DNA of 64,000 nt from an uncultured Muribaculaceae bacterium. Its GTDB lineage: Bacteria > Bacteroidota > Bacteroidia > Bacteroidales > Muribaculaceae. The stretch's first letter is position 1, and every line of letters begins with the position of its first letter. A program made the translations under genes and the position numbers. The notes under the pieces are model-generated. The model was not told the DNA's origin. It was given only the letters and a program-made list of their open reading frames with translations, and made no database searches. The DNA lies in NCBI GenBank assembly GCA_910576935.1, contig CAJTKG010000006.1:1-64000 (forward strand), read 5' to 3'. Of the stretch, positions 1 through 6,799 are shown piece after piece.

Positions 1-204
1 GTGATCGCCTTCGGTAGGATTCACATCGTAGAAGAAGAGGATGAGCGGCTACGTGCAGCGGAATTACTCGGTGAAAGATTCAATCCATGCGACACAGAAG
101 GATTGAAAAAAGAGATAGATAAATTCTTCTCTCACATGCTCATTCTCCGTATGGATGTCGAGCATCTGACCGGAAAGGAGGCAATTGAGCTTGCGAGTAT
201 GTAG
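1..204 (+). CDS. Pyridoxamine 5'-phosphate oxidase-like flavin protein, C-terminal part
   Basis: Only the last ~67 residues are in the window; the reading frame is open at base 1, so the GTG there is unlikely to be the true start. The tail, with VEEEDERLRAAELL, a Phe-rich middle and a terminal HLTGKEAIELA stretch, resembles the end of Bacteroidales pyridoxamine-phosphate-oxidase-fold proteins (FMN-binding, NimA-like). The family match is from memory of such tails and the catalytic or flavin-binding N-terminal half cannot be seen, so substrate and function are open. A perfect 8-bp inverted repeat at 271-302 lies between it and the next gene. Confidence 0.55.
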   Translation: MIAFGRIHIVEEEDERLRAAELLGERFNPCDTEGLKKEIDKFFSHMLILRMDVEHLTGKEAIELASM

Positions 205-270
205 TGCACATAATCGAGGTCGAAGTCGTAACCTCCCAACGAAGCCTTTGAGATGTAGGTTGTAATTGGG

Positions 271-302
271 TTGTGGCATGGCTTAATCTTGCTTTGCCAC
301 AA
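271..302. repeat. Inverted repeat between the first gene and the Abi gene
   Basis: TTGTGGCA at 271-278 is matched by TGCCACAA at 295-302 with a 16-nt loop. There is no clear T-run after it on the plus strand. On the minus strand the stem begins with a T-rich stretch. It may end transcription of the first gene or shape the region upstream of the Abi promoter. Confidence 0.35.
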
Positions 303-356
303 AAGTATATAGGTATATTCGCCGAGGAAAAGACGCGAAAAGTCGCAGAAATTTCG

Positions 357-364
357 TAACTTTG
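357..364 (+). promoter_or_regulatory. -7 element of the Abi gene; likely leaderless start
   Basis: TAACTTTG fits the Bacteroidales -7 consensus TAnnTTTG. It ends 4 bp before the ATG at 369, so transcription would begin at or next to the start codon and give a leaderless mRNA. No good -33 TTTG lies 19-21 bp upstream. This contrasts with the full-consensus promoter of the small RNA downstream. Confidence 0.5.
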
Positions 365-368
365 CATT

Positions 369-1256
369 ATGGGACGCAAAGCCATACAATTAGACGAACA
401 GATAAACCTACTGCAAAGCAGGGGGCTTATCATAAATGATATAGAGAAAGCAAAGGAAGTGCTTCTCGATGTAGGTTATTATAGACTGGGCTTTTATTGG
501 TTCCCGTTTGAAAAATCGTACCCGATTCTTGACAATAGGACGCATGAATTTAAGCCAAATGCAAACTTTGATGATGCGGTTAAGTTGTATTATTTTGACT
601 TCAACCTAAGGAATATATTGCATAAGGCTTTAAGCCGCATAGAGATAGCCGTTAGAACATATATGACTTATGTTGTTTCTAATGCCTATGTTACAAAGCC
701 CACTTGGTTCGCAGACCCAGCAATAGTATCAAGGGGATATGTTCAATCGTTCCCCTCCAAAGTCTACAACGACACATTCAGGCGAATACCTGAAATAGCG
801 CGGCATCATCGCAAATATCTTAATGATGTTTATGCTCCGGCGTGGAAAACAATAGAGAATATGACGATGGGATCAATGCTCGCACTATACAAATCGCTCC
901 ACGACGCAGATTTGAAGATAGATATATCAAAACATTTCGGCGTAAATTTTCCTGTTGTCTTTGAAAACTATATGGAGCTTCTGCGCAATTTAAGAAACAC
1001 TTGCGCACATGGTCGGGTCTTGTACGATTTTGGCCCCGAACATTCAATAAGGCGAGGCCCTGCCATGATGAGGAATATAGGACAAAACCAAAATCTAAAT
1101 GGAGCCATTCATGTAGTACTCTATTTGGTAAAGCAGATTTCGGTAAACCGTTACAACGAGTATAAAGCCGAAATAGAGGCTTTAATAAAGAAATATAGCC
1201 AATCGGCAACAGTGCGCCAGGTTCTCGAAAACGTAAGCGGACTTACAGTAGATTGA
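369..1256 (+). CDS. Abi_2 / AbiF-type HEPN protein (abortive infection family)
   Basis: 295 aa, a normal length for the Abi_2 (AbiD/AbiF) family. The N-terminal half has the family signature GYYRLGFYWFPF (residues 36-47) and a helix with DFNLRNILHKALSRIEIAVRT character near 77-97. The C-terminal half has RNTCAH (R209, H214), an R-x4-H motif of HEPN ribonucleases. Proteins of this group act in phage exclusion, and AbiF-like HEPN proteins have been proposed as RNA-antidoted toxins related to the ancestors of Cas13; I recall this from the literature and did not search. RNase activity here is inference. The start is the ATG just after the -7 element at 357-364. A separate small RNA gene follows at about 1366-1455, and a broken ardA lies beyond it, so the context is anti-phage or mobile DNA. 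Confidence 0.85.
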   Translation: MGRKAIQLDEQINLLQSRGLIINDIEKAKEVLLDVGYYRLGFYWFPFEKSYPILDNRTHEFKPNANFDDAVKLYYFDFNLRNILHKALSRIEIAVRTYMTYVVSNAYVTKPTWFADPAIVSRGYVQSFPSKVYNDTFRRIPEIARHHRKYLNDVYAPAWKTIENMTMGSMLALYKSLHDADLKIDISKHFGVNFPVVFENYMELLRNLRNTCAHGRVLYDFGPEHSIRRGPAMMRNIGQNQNLNGAIHVVLYLVKQISVNRYNEYKAEIEALIKKYSQSATVRQVLENVSGLTVD

Positions 1257-1329
1257 GCGTGAGGGATATAGGCACGAGGTGCAAACCGAAGTTATTTCAA
1301 AGTTGTTTCTCAACTTTTTCACGGATTAT

Positions 1330-1360
1330 TTTGTTCTTTAATAAAGAATTTGTACCTTTG
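1330..1360 (+). promoter_or_regulatory. Full-consensus Bacteroidales promoter of the small RNA
   Basis: TTTG at 1330-1333, a 19-bp spacer, then TACCTTTG at 1353-1360. Both boxes match the Bacteroidales sigma consensus exactly. Predicted transcription start is near 1366. There is no supported ORF downstream, only hairpins ending at 1455, so this promoter should drive a short non-coding RNA. Confidence 0.7.
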
Positions 1361-1365
1361 CATCG

Positions 1366-1455
1366 AATTAGTGCCGGTATTGACTTTAGGCTCAATGCCA
1401 ACACTCTAAAAGGTAAAAAGAGGTCGTGCATTTCGCTGCACGACCTCGCCTTTTA
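1366..1455 (+). ncRNA. Small structured RNA beside the Abi gene (candidate RNA antitoxin)
   Basis: About 90 nt, bounded by the promoter at 1330-1360 and a strong intrinsic terminator. The 5' hairpin pairs GGTATTGA (1376-1383) with TCAATGCC (1392-1399), 8 bp with one G-U. It has an 8-nt loop CTTTAGGC and an outer AGTG/CACT helix (1370-1373 with 1402-1405). The terminator stem is GAGGTCGTGCA (1420-1430) with TGCACGACCTC (1437-1447), 11 bp, followed by GCCTTTTAT. The loop AGGC (1388-1391) can pair with GCCT just after the terminator stem, so a pseudoknot is possible. Its place next to an Abi_2/HEPN gene suggests the small RNAs known to accompany abiF genes, acting as an antidote. That role is inference; the promoter, fold and terminator are seen. 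Confidence 0.6.
1420..1455 (+). terminator. Intrinsic terminator of the small RNA
   Basis: An 11-bp perfect stem (1420-1430 with 1437-1447), 6-nt loop TTTCGC, then GCCTTTTAT. It lies 163 bp after the Abi stop codon and could also end read-through from the Abi gene. Confidence 0.75.
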
Positions 1456-1470
1456 TATGGCTGTGCTACA

Positions 1471-1500
1471 ATAAGAAAAGGGCCGGCTTTCGCCGACCCT
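1471..1500 (-). terminator. Intrinsic terminator for the ardA remnant
   Basis: Read on the minus strand, AGGGTCGGC pairs with GCCGGCCCT (one mismatch) and is followed by TTTCTTATT. It sits about 25 bp after the ardA stop codon and faces the terminator of the small RNA, so the two units converge. Confidence 0.6.
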
Positions 1501-1524
1501 CGGAGGGAGTGTGGCTTTCGAGCC

Positions 1525-1785
1525 TCAATAGTGACGGAACACGTGGCCGTTATCCATGTAGTAGTCGCACATGAACAGGTCGCGGCCATAGGCGGCATAG
1601 TCGAAGTAGGTAGCGAGGTGGCCCATGAGGCGGTCGAGGTCGTAGCACTCGTCGACGATGTGCCGGGCGTAGTCTTCCTCGTCCTCCCACTCGCCGCAGT
1701 AGCAGTCCTCGAAGTGGTCGAGGGATTCGCCTCCCCAATCAATTGGTCTTGGGAGAGGTAGATTTCATAAGCGTTTCTGACTTTG
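1525..1785 (-). pseudogene. ardA: ArdA antirestriction protein, frameshifted C-terminal remnant
   Basis: The third minus-strand frame reads SLDHFEDCYCGEWEDEEDYA and then a YFDYAAYGRDLFMCDYYM block ending NGHVFRHY before a stop at 1525. This is the conserved acidic C-terminal domain of ArdA, the DNA mimic that blocks type I restriction enzymes. The frame has no start codon and hits a stop upstream near 1765. A piece that could be the preceding part, KVRNAYEIYLSQDQ, lies in another frame, so a frameshift near 1745 is likely. The N-terminal two thirds (intact ArdA is about 165 aa) are missing. A lone -7 box TAACTTTG at 1796-1803 and a terminator at 1471-1500 suggest the remnant may still be transcribed. 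Confidence 0.65.
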
Positions 1786-1795
1786 TTTCCGAGTA

Positions 1796-1803
1796 CAAAG
1801 TTA
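1796..1803 (-). promoter_or_regulatory. -7-like element upstream of the ardA remnant
   Basis: CAAAGTTA on the plus strand is TAACTTTG on the minus strand, matching TAnnTTTG. No matching -33 box was found at the usual distance. A transcript from here would cover only the ardA remnant and end at the terminator at 1471-1500. Confidence 0.35.
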
Positions 1804-1980
1804 CAAAAAATATTTGATTTGTTACCTATTTGAGAACCAAAAACGAACCAAATAAGAGAATAAAATCGGACAGAAACGCTACGAACAACAAACAAGTGAC
1901 AAAATTAATATTTCATAACACGTTGGTATATTGTGTTATTACTTGCATTTGTTTGCACTTGATTGATTTTGAAAATATAA

Positions 1981-2072
1981 CGTGGGCTTCTGCGTTGCTC
2001 GTCCGATGAAGATGGGCACATGCCAGAGCCTCTAACCGTGGGACGAGCAATGGTTCGATACCCACGCTTTTT
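1981..2072 (+). ncRNA. Structured RNA-like element of unknown type
   Basis: Two nested perfect helices: CGTGGG (1981-1986) with CCCACG (2061-2066), and TTGCTCGTCC (1995-2004) with GGACGAGCAA (2041-2050). A small GGC/GCC hairpin lies inside (about 2015-2024), and a T-run follows at 2068-2072. The length (~86 nt) and the 3' segment GGTTCGATACCC recall a tRNA, but the T-arm and acceptor do not pair in tRNA register. It lies 54 bp upstream of the zinc-ribbon gene, so it may be a leader or attenuator, or a free small RNA. No consensus promoter was found upstream. I do not recognise the family. Confidence 0.4.
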
Positions 2073-2125
2073 ATGTACCCGTCCGACCCGGGGTGTCAGC
2101 CGGACAAGTTATACGAGCAGTATTT

Positions 2126-2362
2126 ATGAAAAAACTTAACGTTTCTTGCAGTAAATGTGCCAAATCATCGGAGATTGAGGTTGATGAGAAAGATTTCGAC
2201 CTCATTCATACAGAAGAGAAATCAGAGAATCAGATGGGAGCCGAGGCCACCTATGAGGTAAGCGGCGATTTCGCATGCCCATATTGTGGAGCCAAATGGG
2301 AATCTATCCACGTGGCGGAATACCCTGAAGGCGTTGTGGAGTGCGCCTTCGGCAACGAATAA
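2126..2362 (+). CDS. Small zinc-ribbon protein
   Basis: 78 aa from the ATG at 2126; an upstream in-frame ATG at 2093 would add 11 residues of poor character. Two Cys pairs, CSKC near the N-terminus and CPYC near residue 59, should bind one zinc in a ribbon fold, and the surface is very acidic (EIEVDEKDFDLIHTEE). There is no signal peptide or membrane segment, so it is cytoplasmic. Such small rubredoxin-like ribbons often bind RNA, DNA or protein partners, but the sequence does not fix a role. It follows the structured element at 1981-2072 and precedes the LRR gene by 40 bp, although the LRR protein is exported and a shared job is not evident. Confidence 0.6.
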   Translation: MKKLNVSCSKCAKSSEIEVDEKDFDLIHTEEKSENQMGAEATYEVSGDFACPYCGAKWESIHVAEYPEGVVECAFGNE

Positions 2363-2402
2363 AAACACATAATCACATTACGTAAAATCCAAAACAACAC
2401 TG

Positions 2403-4100
2403 ATGATTAGAAAACTTATCTTTCTGCTGGCTGCCGCGCTATTCGCACTTCCGGCAGTGGCGGCGGATTTCGAAGTAGATCAGCTGGGATACGACATCTT
2501 AGATGATTCCGCCAAGACCTGCAAGGTGGTCGGTTATACGGGTGACAAGGATACTGAATTTGATGTGACAATTCCTTCGAGTGCAAACGGTTACGCCGTA
2601 ACAGAAATTGCTGATAGTGCATTCTATGGTATCCATCTGCGTTCTGCTGTTATCCCCTCAAGTGTCACAACAATAGGTGAATATGCATTCTGTGGGTGTA
2701 TCTTTCTCACAGAAATCAATATCTCCTCAGGAGTCACAACGATAGGGAAATTTGCATTCTGGGGCTGTACCGGTCTCACCTCCATCGATATCCCCTCAGG
2801 AGTCACAACGATAGGGAGATCTGCATTCTATGGCTGTACCGGTCTCACCTCTATCAATATCCCCTCAGGAGTCACAACGATAGAGAGTGAGACATTCTAT
2901 GGCTGTACCGGTCTCACCTCCATCGATATCCACTCAGGAGTCACAAAGATAGAGGAAGCTGCATTCCAGAGGTGTTCCGGTCTCACCTCCATCGATATCC
3001 CCTCAAGTGTCACAACGATAGGGAAATTTGCATTCTGGGGCTGTACCGGTCTCACCTCCATCGATATCCCCTCAAGTGTCACAACGATAGAGGAAGCTGC
3101 ATTCTTGGAGTGTTCCGGTCTCACCTCTATTGATATCCCCTCAGGTGTCACAACTATAGAGTTTCGTACATTCCAGGACTGCACCGGTCTCACCTCCGTC
3201 ACTATCCCATCAAGTGTCACAACGATAGTGGACTACGCATTCAGTCGCTGCAGAAATATCGAATGGATTGCATGTAAAGCATCAAATCCACCTGATTGTG
3301 GGATGAGTATTTTCAGTTATATTGATAAAACAAATTTATATGTACCTTCGCAGTCGGTTGAACTTTACAAAGCTTCAATCAGGTGGAATAATTTCGAAAA
3401 TATCTCGGCTCTTACCGAGGTTGTGCTTAGCAAGAATATCGCCAATGGCGGTGAAGTCAGCGGTGCCGGTGAGTACCCTCCCGTTGGCACAGCTGAGCTG
3501 ATTGCTACTCCCGCCGAAGGCTATACTTTCGAGGGATGGTATATCGGCGAGGAGTTGCTATCAGCTGATGCCGAATATAGATACGCCATAACAGACACCG
3601 ACGTCACAATCGAGGCGCGCTTCAAACCGATACCCAATGATGGCGTGTCGGTGAAGCTTGTCGACGGCCGCATTGTGCTCGAGTTCGAGGCTGTGGAGAA
3701 CGCCAAGGTATACGAAACCAAGATCTATGATGAGAACGAGGTTTTGGTTGCCTTGATCAAGACCGAAGTCACCATCTATCCCACCGGTAGTGGAGTAGCC
3801 CGGACTCCCCGCAGCCGGCTCTCGGCGGTGACCGATGTGCTCGATCCCAACGGCTTCTACAACTATAGTGTAAATGCATACGATGCGGACGGCCACCTGC
3901 TCGAGCAATACGTCGGGACGGTTGAAATCAATAATGGCCCGACCACCTCGGTTGATATGTGCACTACCGACAAGCACAGCGGCGATATCGAGATTTACGA
4001 CCTCAATGGCGTGCGCATTGACGCCGACCGTCGTTCGCTTGCCCCGGGTGTATATATAGAACGTTGCGGTGCAGTGGTCACCAAGATTATGGTGCGCTGA
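2403..4100 (+). CDS. BspA-like leucine-rich repeat surface protein with C-terminal sorting tail
   Basis: 565 aa. It has a signal peptide (MIRKLIFLLAAALFALPAVA), then nine LRR_5 (BspA, TpLRR) units of 23 residues across about residues 82-280, each of the form IPSGVTTIGxxAFxGCTGLT. An InlB-B/Flg_new-like segment around residues 345-400 (GYTFEGWYIGEELL) follows. After a beta-rich domain the C-terminus ends in IYDLNGVRI and LAPGVYIERCGAVVTKIMVR, a Por/type IX secretion-like sorting domain. BspA relatives bind host proteins, other bacteria or matrix; the ligand here is unknown. The repeats are near identical at the DNA level (69-bp units), so copy number may change by recombination. A strong terminator follows at 4138-4173. 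Confidence 0.85.
   Translation: MIRKLIFLLAAALFALPAVAADFEVDQLGYDILDDSAKTCKVVGYTGDKDTEFDVTIPSSANGYAVTEIADSAFYGIHLRSAVIPSSVTTIGEYAFCGCIFLTEINISSGVTTIGKFAFWGCTGLTSIDIPSGVTTIGRSAFYGCTGLTSINIPSGVTTIESETFYGCTGLTSIDIHSGVTKIEEAAFQRCSGLTSIDIPSSVTTIGKFAFWGCTGLTSIDIPSSVTTIEEAAFLECSGLTSIDIPSGVTTIEFRTFQDCTGLTSVTIPSSVTTIVDYAFSRCRNIEWIACKASNPPDCGMSIFSYIDKTNLYVPSQSVELYKASIRWNNFENISALTEVVLSKNIANGGEVSGAGEYPPVGTAELIATPAEGYTFEGWYIGEELLSADAEYRYAITDTDVTIEARFKPIPNDGVSVKLVDGRIVLEFEAVENAKVYETKIYDENEVLVALIKTEVTIYPTGSGVARTPRSRLSAVTDVLDPNGFYNYSVNAYDADGHLLEQYVGTVEINNGPTTSVDMCTTDKHSGDIEIYDLNGVRIDADRRSLAPGVYIERCGAVVTKIMVR
2646..3246 (+). repeat. Nine tandem 69-bp repeats encoding the LRR array
   Basis: The phrase GGTCTCACCTCCATCGATAT and the phrase GAGTCACAACGATAG recur every 69 bp with few changes, and two units (around 2760 and 3050) are almost identical over their whole length. 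Synonymous sites are also conserved, which points to recent duplication or gene conversion rather than old protein-level selection alone. Confidence 0.85.
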
Positions 4101-4137
4101 TACCGCAGAGCTTTCGGCCCGGCATTCCGCTATATCA

Positions 4138-4173
4138 CAAACCACCTGTGCCCCTTGCTGCACGGGTGGTTTG
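4138..4173. terminator. Strong hairpin terminator after the LRR gene
   Basis: A 14-bp stem (4138-4151 with 4160-4173, one G-T wobble), loop of 8, T-rich on both sides: TTTGCTTTA follows on the plus strand. It lies 38 bp past the LRR stop codon. Confidence 0.7.
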
Positions 4174-4385
4174 CTTTACGAATATATTATGCCAAACTCG
4201 TAGGTCGATTAATTTCGTAAGTAGTTGATAAAAAACAATGAACAGTATAGTACATGACAATTTTTAAGAGGGCTTCGTCAGAATTTCAGATTGGAGATTG
4301 GTGTGACCATTCCATATATCCGCGATGACAAAATCAATTTCCCATGAGAATATGCTGAGACGCCGACGACCGTTTTATAGATTGT

Positions 4386-4622
4386 TTGATTTGTTTTAAA
4401 GAGAATAATTCAGGCTATATGCTTTGGACGGATAATTATGAGCGGATTGATTTTTATTACAGAGATGACGACGGTCATCTGATATTCTATTATCATGATG
4501 ATTATTATAATGAAAGCCGGGAGTGTGATTATGTAATTAAAAATGGCAAATATCTCACCATATACGGTAACCCATGGGGCGAAGTTGACGACATACAAGT
4601 TATGCAGTTTTCTCGTAAGTGA
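4386..4622 (+). pseudogene. Fragment resembling the C-terminal half of a lipocalin-like protein
   Basis: The frame reads FKENNSGYMLWTD, then ERIDFYYRDDDGHLIFYY and a final GKYLTIYGNPWGE...MQFSRK, the alternating beta pattern that ends small lipocalin-like Bacteroidales lipoproteins. There is no signal peptide, and the usual first half (lipobox, W-x-W strand) is missing; the 210 bp upstream hold no matching sequence in any frame that I could see. It may be a remnant left by rearrangement next to the integrated element. An intact 78-aa small protein from the ATG at 4386 cannot be excluded. Confidence 0.4.
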
Positions 4623-4758
4623 TTAATGACTGAGTTTTAGACCGGGCGGTATTCCACCTCTATACAAAAATACAATATCATACTTGAATTATATACAAAC
4701 AAATCAACAAATATAGAGCAAAAATACAAACATATTTTGCCGTCTGTGGCTATAAAAC

Positions 4759-4800
4759 ACCGGCCATACAAACAAATTATTTTTAGTTTATATGGCCGGT
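4759..4800. repeat. 10-bp inverted repeat near the element boundary
   Basis: ACCGGCCATA (4759-4768) and TATGGCCGGT (4791-4800) are perfect inverted copies with a 22-nt AT-rich loop; TGTTAGCGTTTTAT follows. It can act as a terminator in either direction. It lies 30 bp outside the direct repeat that bounds the integrase element, within a gene-free stretch from 4623 to 4829 that otherwise shows nothing but AT-rich sequence. Confidence 0.55.
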
Positions 4801-4829
4801 TGTTAGCGTTTTATGTGAATTTTCAAGGC

Positions 4830-4852
4830 TTAATACTCGTCCTCGTTGAAGA
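4830..4852. repeat. Left attachment-site copy (direct repeat A)
   Basis: Identical over 23 bp to 6800-6822; sequence on both outer sides differs at once. It lies outside any gene, as expected for the distal att copy after insertion. Confidence 0.65.
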
Positions 4853-4944
4853 AGCTTAAAACGTGTATTTTTCAAAGAGTTATGCAAATCCGATATGATA
4901 TAGACAATCATATTTTGTAATGAAAAGTGATGGAATGCAGCTAT

Positions 4945-5217
4945 TCAAAAAACAAATATGAACCCCATTTTAAATCTAATAATGAATTTACCTTCTGTCT
5001 GAACTGTCAAGTATTCCTTGACTGTTGAGGCCGTCTCCAATTCTCCTTCCTTGTAAATGTTTGAGATATGAAGACTTATATTCTGCTTGGTCGCTTGGAA
5101 TAACTCAGACATTTGTGCCTGGGTAAGCCATACGGTCTCATCTTCAACCCTGACATCGAGCTTAAGGGTGTTGTCAGGCTGATAGAGTATTATCTCATTG
5201 GTTTCGTTTGTTTCCAT
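4945..5217 (-). pseudogene. RhuM-family virulence protein, truncated to its N-terminal domain
   Basis: From the ATG at 5217 the 90-aa product reads IILYQPDNTLKLDVRVEDET, then the VWLTQAQMSELFQATKQNIS helix-turn-helix-like block and GELETASTVKEYLTVQTEGK. This is the conserved start of RhuM proteins (usually over 300 aa). After TEGK the homology stops and a short unrelated tail ends at 4945. The ATG at 5265 would extend it into the end of the integrase gene and is less likely. The break lies about 100 bp inside the left repeat, so the rest of the gene was probably lost when the element was deleted. It starts 20 bp after the integrase stop codon. Confidence 0.65.
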
Positions 5218-5236
5218 GTGCAAATTTAATAAATAT

Positions 5237-6595
5237 TCATGAGAGTTCTTCCGAGAGGAAAGCATAGTTCAGTTTCTCTACTTCCGCCGTAAGTGTCTGG
5301 GGTAGAAGCCGGGCATAGACTTTCTCGGTGATGTCAGTGGAACTGTGCCCAAGTAATCGGCTTACAACAGTCATGGTCAGACCGTCGTTGATGGCAAGAA
5401 CGGCAAAGGTATGGCGCGAAGTGTGGAAAGAAAGGGGAAAAGGAAGTCCCAATTTCTCTCCGACAACGCGCAGTGATTGGTTGACACATTTTGTCGCGCT
5501 GTTGCGTGCTCGGTATAGTGCGTCGGCATCGTTGAGTGACAAGGTGTCTTTCACAAGGTCGAACACATATTTCTTTCTACGTCCCATTGCCTGCCATTTG
5601 TGAAGGATCCTCAAAGCCGGGTCGGTAAGTGGAATCTTATGACGGCGACTGGTCTTGATAAGAATTTTGCTCAACTCCTTCTTTTCGAAATCTATATGAT
5701 CCCATTGTAGAGTCATCACATCGACAATGCGGAGACCACAGGCATGGAATGCAAATAGAAACATCTCGATAAACTCTTTTCGCCTCGGTTCGGTGTCTTT
5801 TTCGTAAAATTCAACAAGTTGAGCCATCTGCTCTTTTGACAGGTTTTGACCGTCAAATTCCTTCTCTCCTTCAGTTTCGAGAGTAACTTTCTCCTGAATC
5901 CGCATGTCCTGAAGTCCAGCATTAATCTCTTTTGAAATCAATCCTAAAGCACACGCATTCTCGCAACCCTTTAGAATAGGAGTCAACGCATGATTTATGG
6001 TCTGGTCGGAATTATTTTTGAAATCCCTACGCCATTTGATATATTTGTCAAGAAGATCTACCGATATTTCACCTACATAAATGCTGTCGGGTTTATAGGT
6101 TCCACTACCGGTTGCTTTTAGGAATTGACGGAAGATGTTCATCCCGCATTGTCCGTTCTTATAACGGCTGTAACCGATTTTGTTACGGCTGTATTCCGAT
6201 TCAAGGCGGCTTAGTATAAATTCTATGAAATCTTCCCCTTTGTCCTGACGCAAGATTGGTTTATTATCAAGGAAGGCAACAATAACATTCTCATTGACTT
6301 CTCCGGGATGATTTTGGTTATACTCATTCAGACCTGCATCAATCTTGTTCACCTTGGCAAGAAGGAGATTGTTGAAGCGCACACTATCGGGTGCAGACGA
6401 ACGAATTTCGCCGCGTCCGTTGTTCCCTTTTGGATTCCAGTCTTCTATACGCACCGAAATATTCATGTGGCGTCGTATCGGTTTACCGCTGAAGACGTAT
6501 TCAATCTCAATCGGGTAAACCTTGGTCTTGTCGTAGCTCTTCGGATAGCGGAGCCGGAAACGCCCCAACGGATACGGTCTTTTCTGTCTGCCCAT
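5237..6595 (-). CDS. Tyrosine recombinase / integrase
   Basis: 452 aa, the normal length for Bacteroidales integrative-element integrases. It has an N-terminal arm-binding domain (residues 1-110, with VYPIEIEYVFSGKPIRRHMN), a SAM-like core-binding domain (about 120-225) and a C-terminal catalytic domain. Catalytic residues seen are R289 (GLRIVDV), K314 (KTSRRHK), H391 and R394 (HTSRH), H417 (LGHSS) and the nucleophile Y427 (VYARLL), so the enzyme looks intact. It would join element and chromosome through a 3'-phosphotyrosine intermediate. It lies about 200 bp from the right attachment copy at the end of the DUF2795 gene, where an integrase would be expected. Confidence 0.93.
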   Translation of the reverse strand: MGRQKRPYPLGRFRLRYPKSYDKTKVYPIEIEYVFSGKPIRRHMNISVRIEDWNPKGNNGRGEIRSSAPDSVRFNNLLLAKVNKIDAGLNEYNQNHPGEVNENVIVAFLDNKPILRQDKGEDFIEFILSRLESEYSRNKIGYSRYKNGQCGMNIFRQFLKATGSGTYKPDSIYVGEISVDLLDKYIKWRRDFKNNSDQTINHALTPILKGCENACALGLISKEINAGLQDMRIQEKVTLETEGEKEFDGQNLSKEQMAQLVEFYEKDTEPRRKEFIEMFLFAFHACGLRIVDVMTLQWDHIDFEKKELSKILIKTSRRHKIPLTDPALRILHKWQAMGRRKKYVFDLVKDTLSLNDADALYRARNSATKCVNQSLRVVGEKLGLPFPLSFHTSRHTFAVLAINDGLTMTVVSRLLGHSSTDITEKVYARLLPQTLTAEVEKLNYAFLSEELS

Positions 6596-6799
6596 ATTTC
6601 AGCCTGTTTTAATACTCATCAAGTTCGGAATATGGTGCAAATTTAGACAATAATAGACAATGAAACAAATTTTCGGCGAGCTAAGTTGCTGAAAATAGGC
6701 AATTATATTTTGCGATAAAAGACAATAAAAAACGATTGACAAGTTTATTTTATGCTTGCCAATTGCTTGGATATTAGTTTAATATGTTAATTTTGGTAT

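Noticed and set aside
1253..1474. 73-codon frame after the Abi gene
   Set aside because: It spans a consensus promoter and two hairpins and has no protein character; the small RNA explains the region better.
1426..1761. 111-codon plus-strand frame over the ardA remnant
   Set aside because: Antisense to the preserved ArdA C-terminal domain; Val/Ala-rich shadow.
1981..2072. tRNA gene with a long variable arm
   Set aside because: The GGTTCGATACCC segment cannot form a 5-bp T-stem in register with the acceptor helix, and no anticodon arm is seen.
2646..3246. Regular repeats that might be taken for a CRISPR array
   Set aside because: The units are contiguous without unique spacers and encode LRR units in frame.
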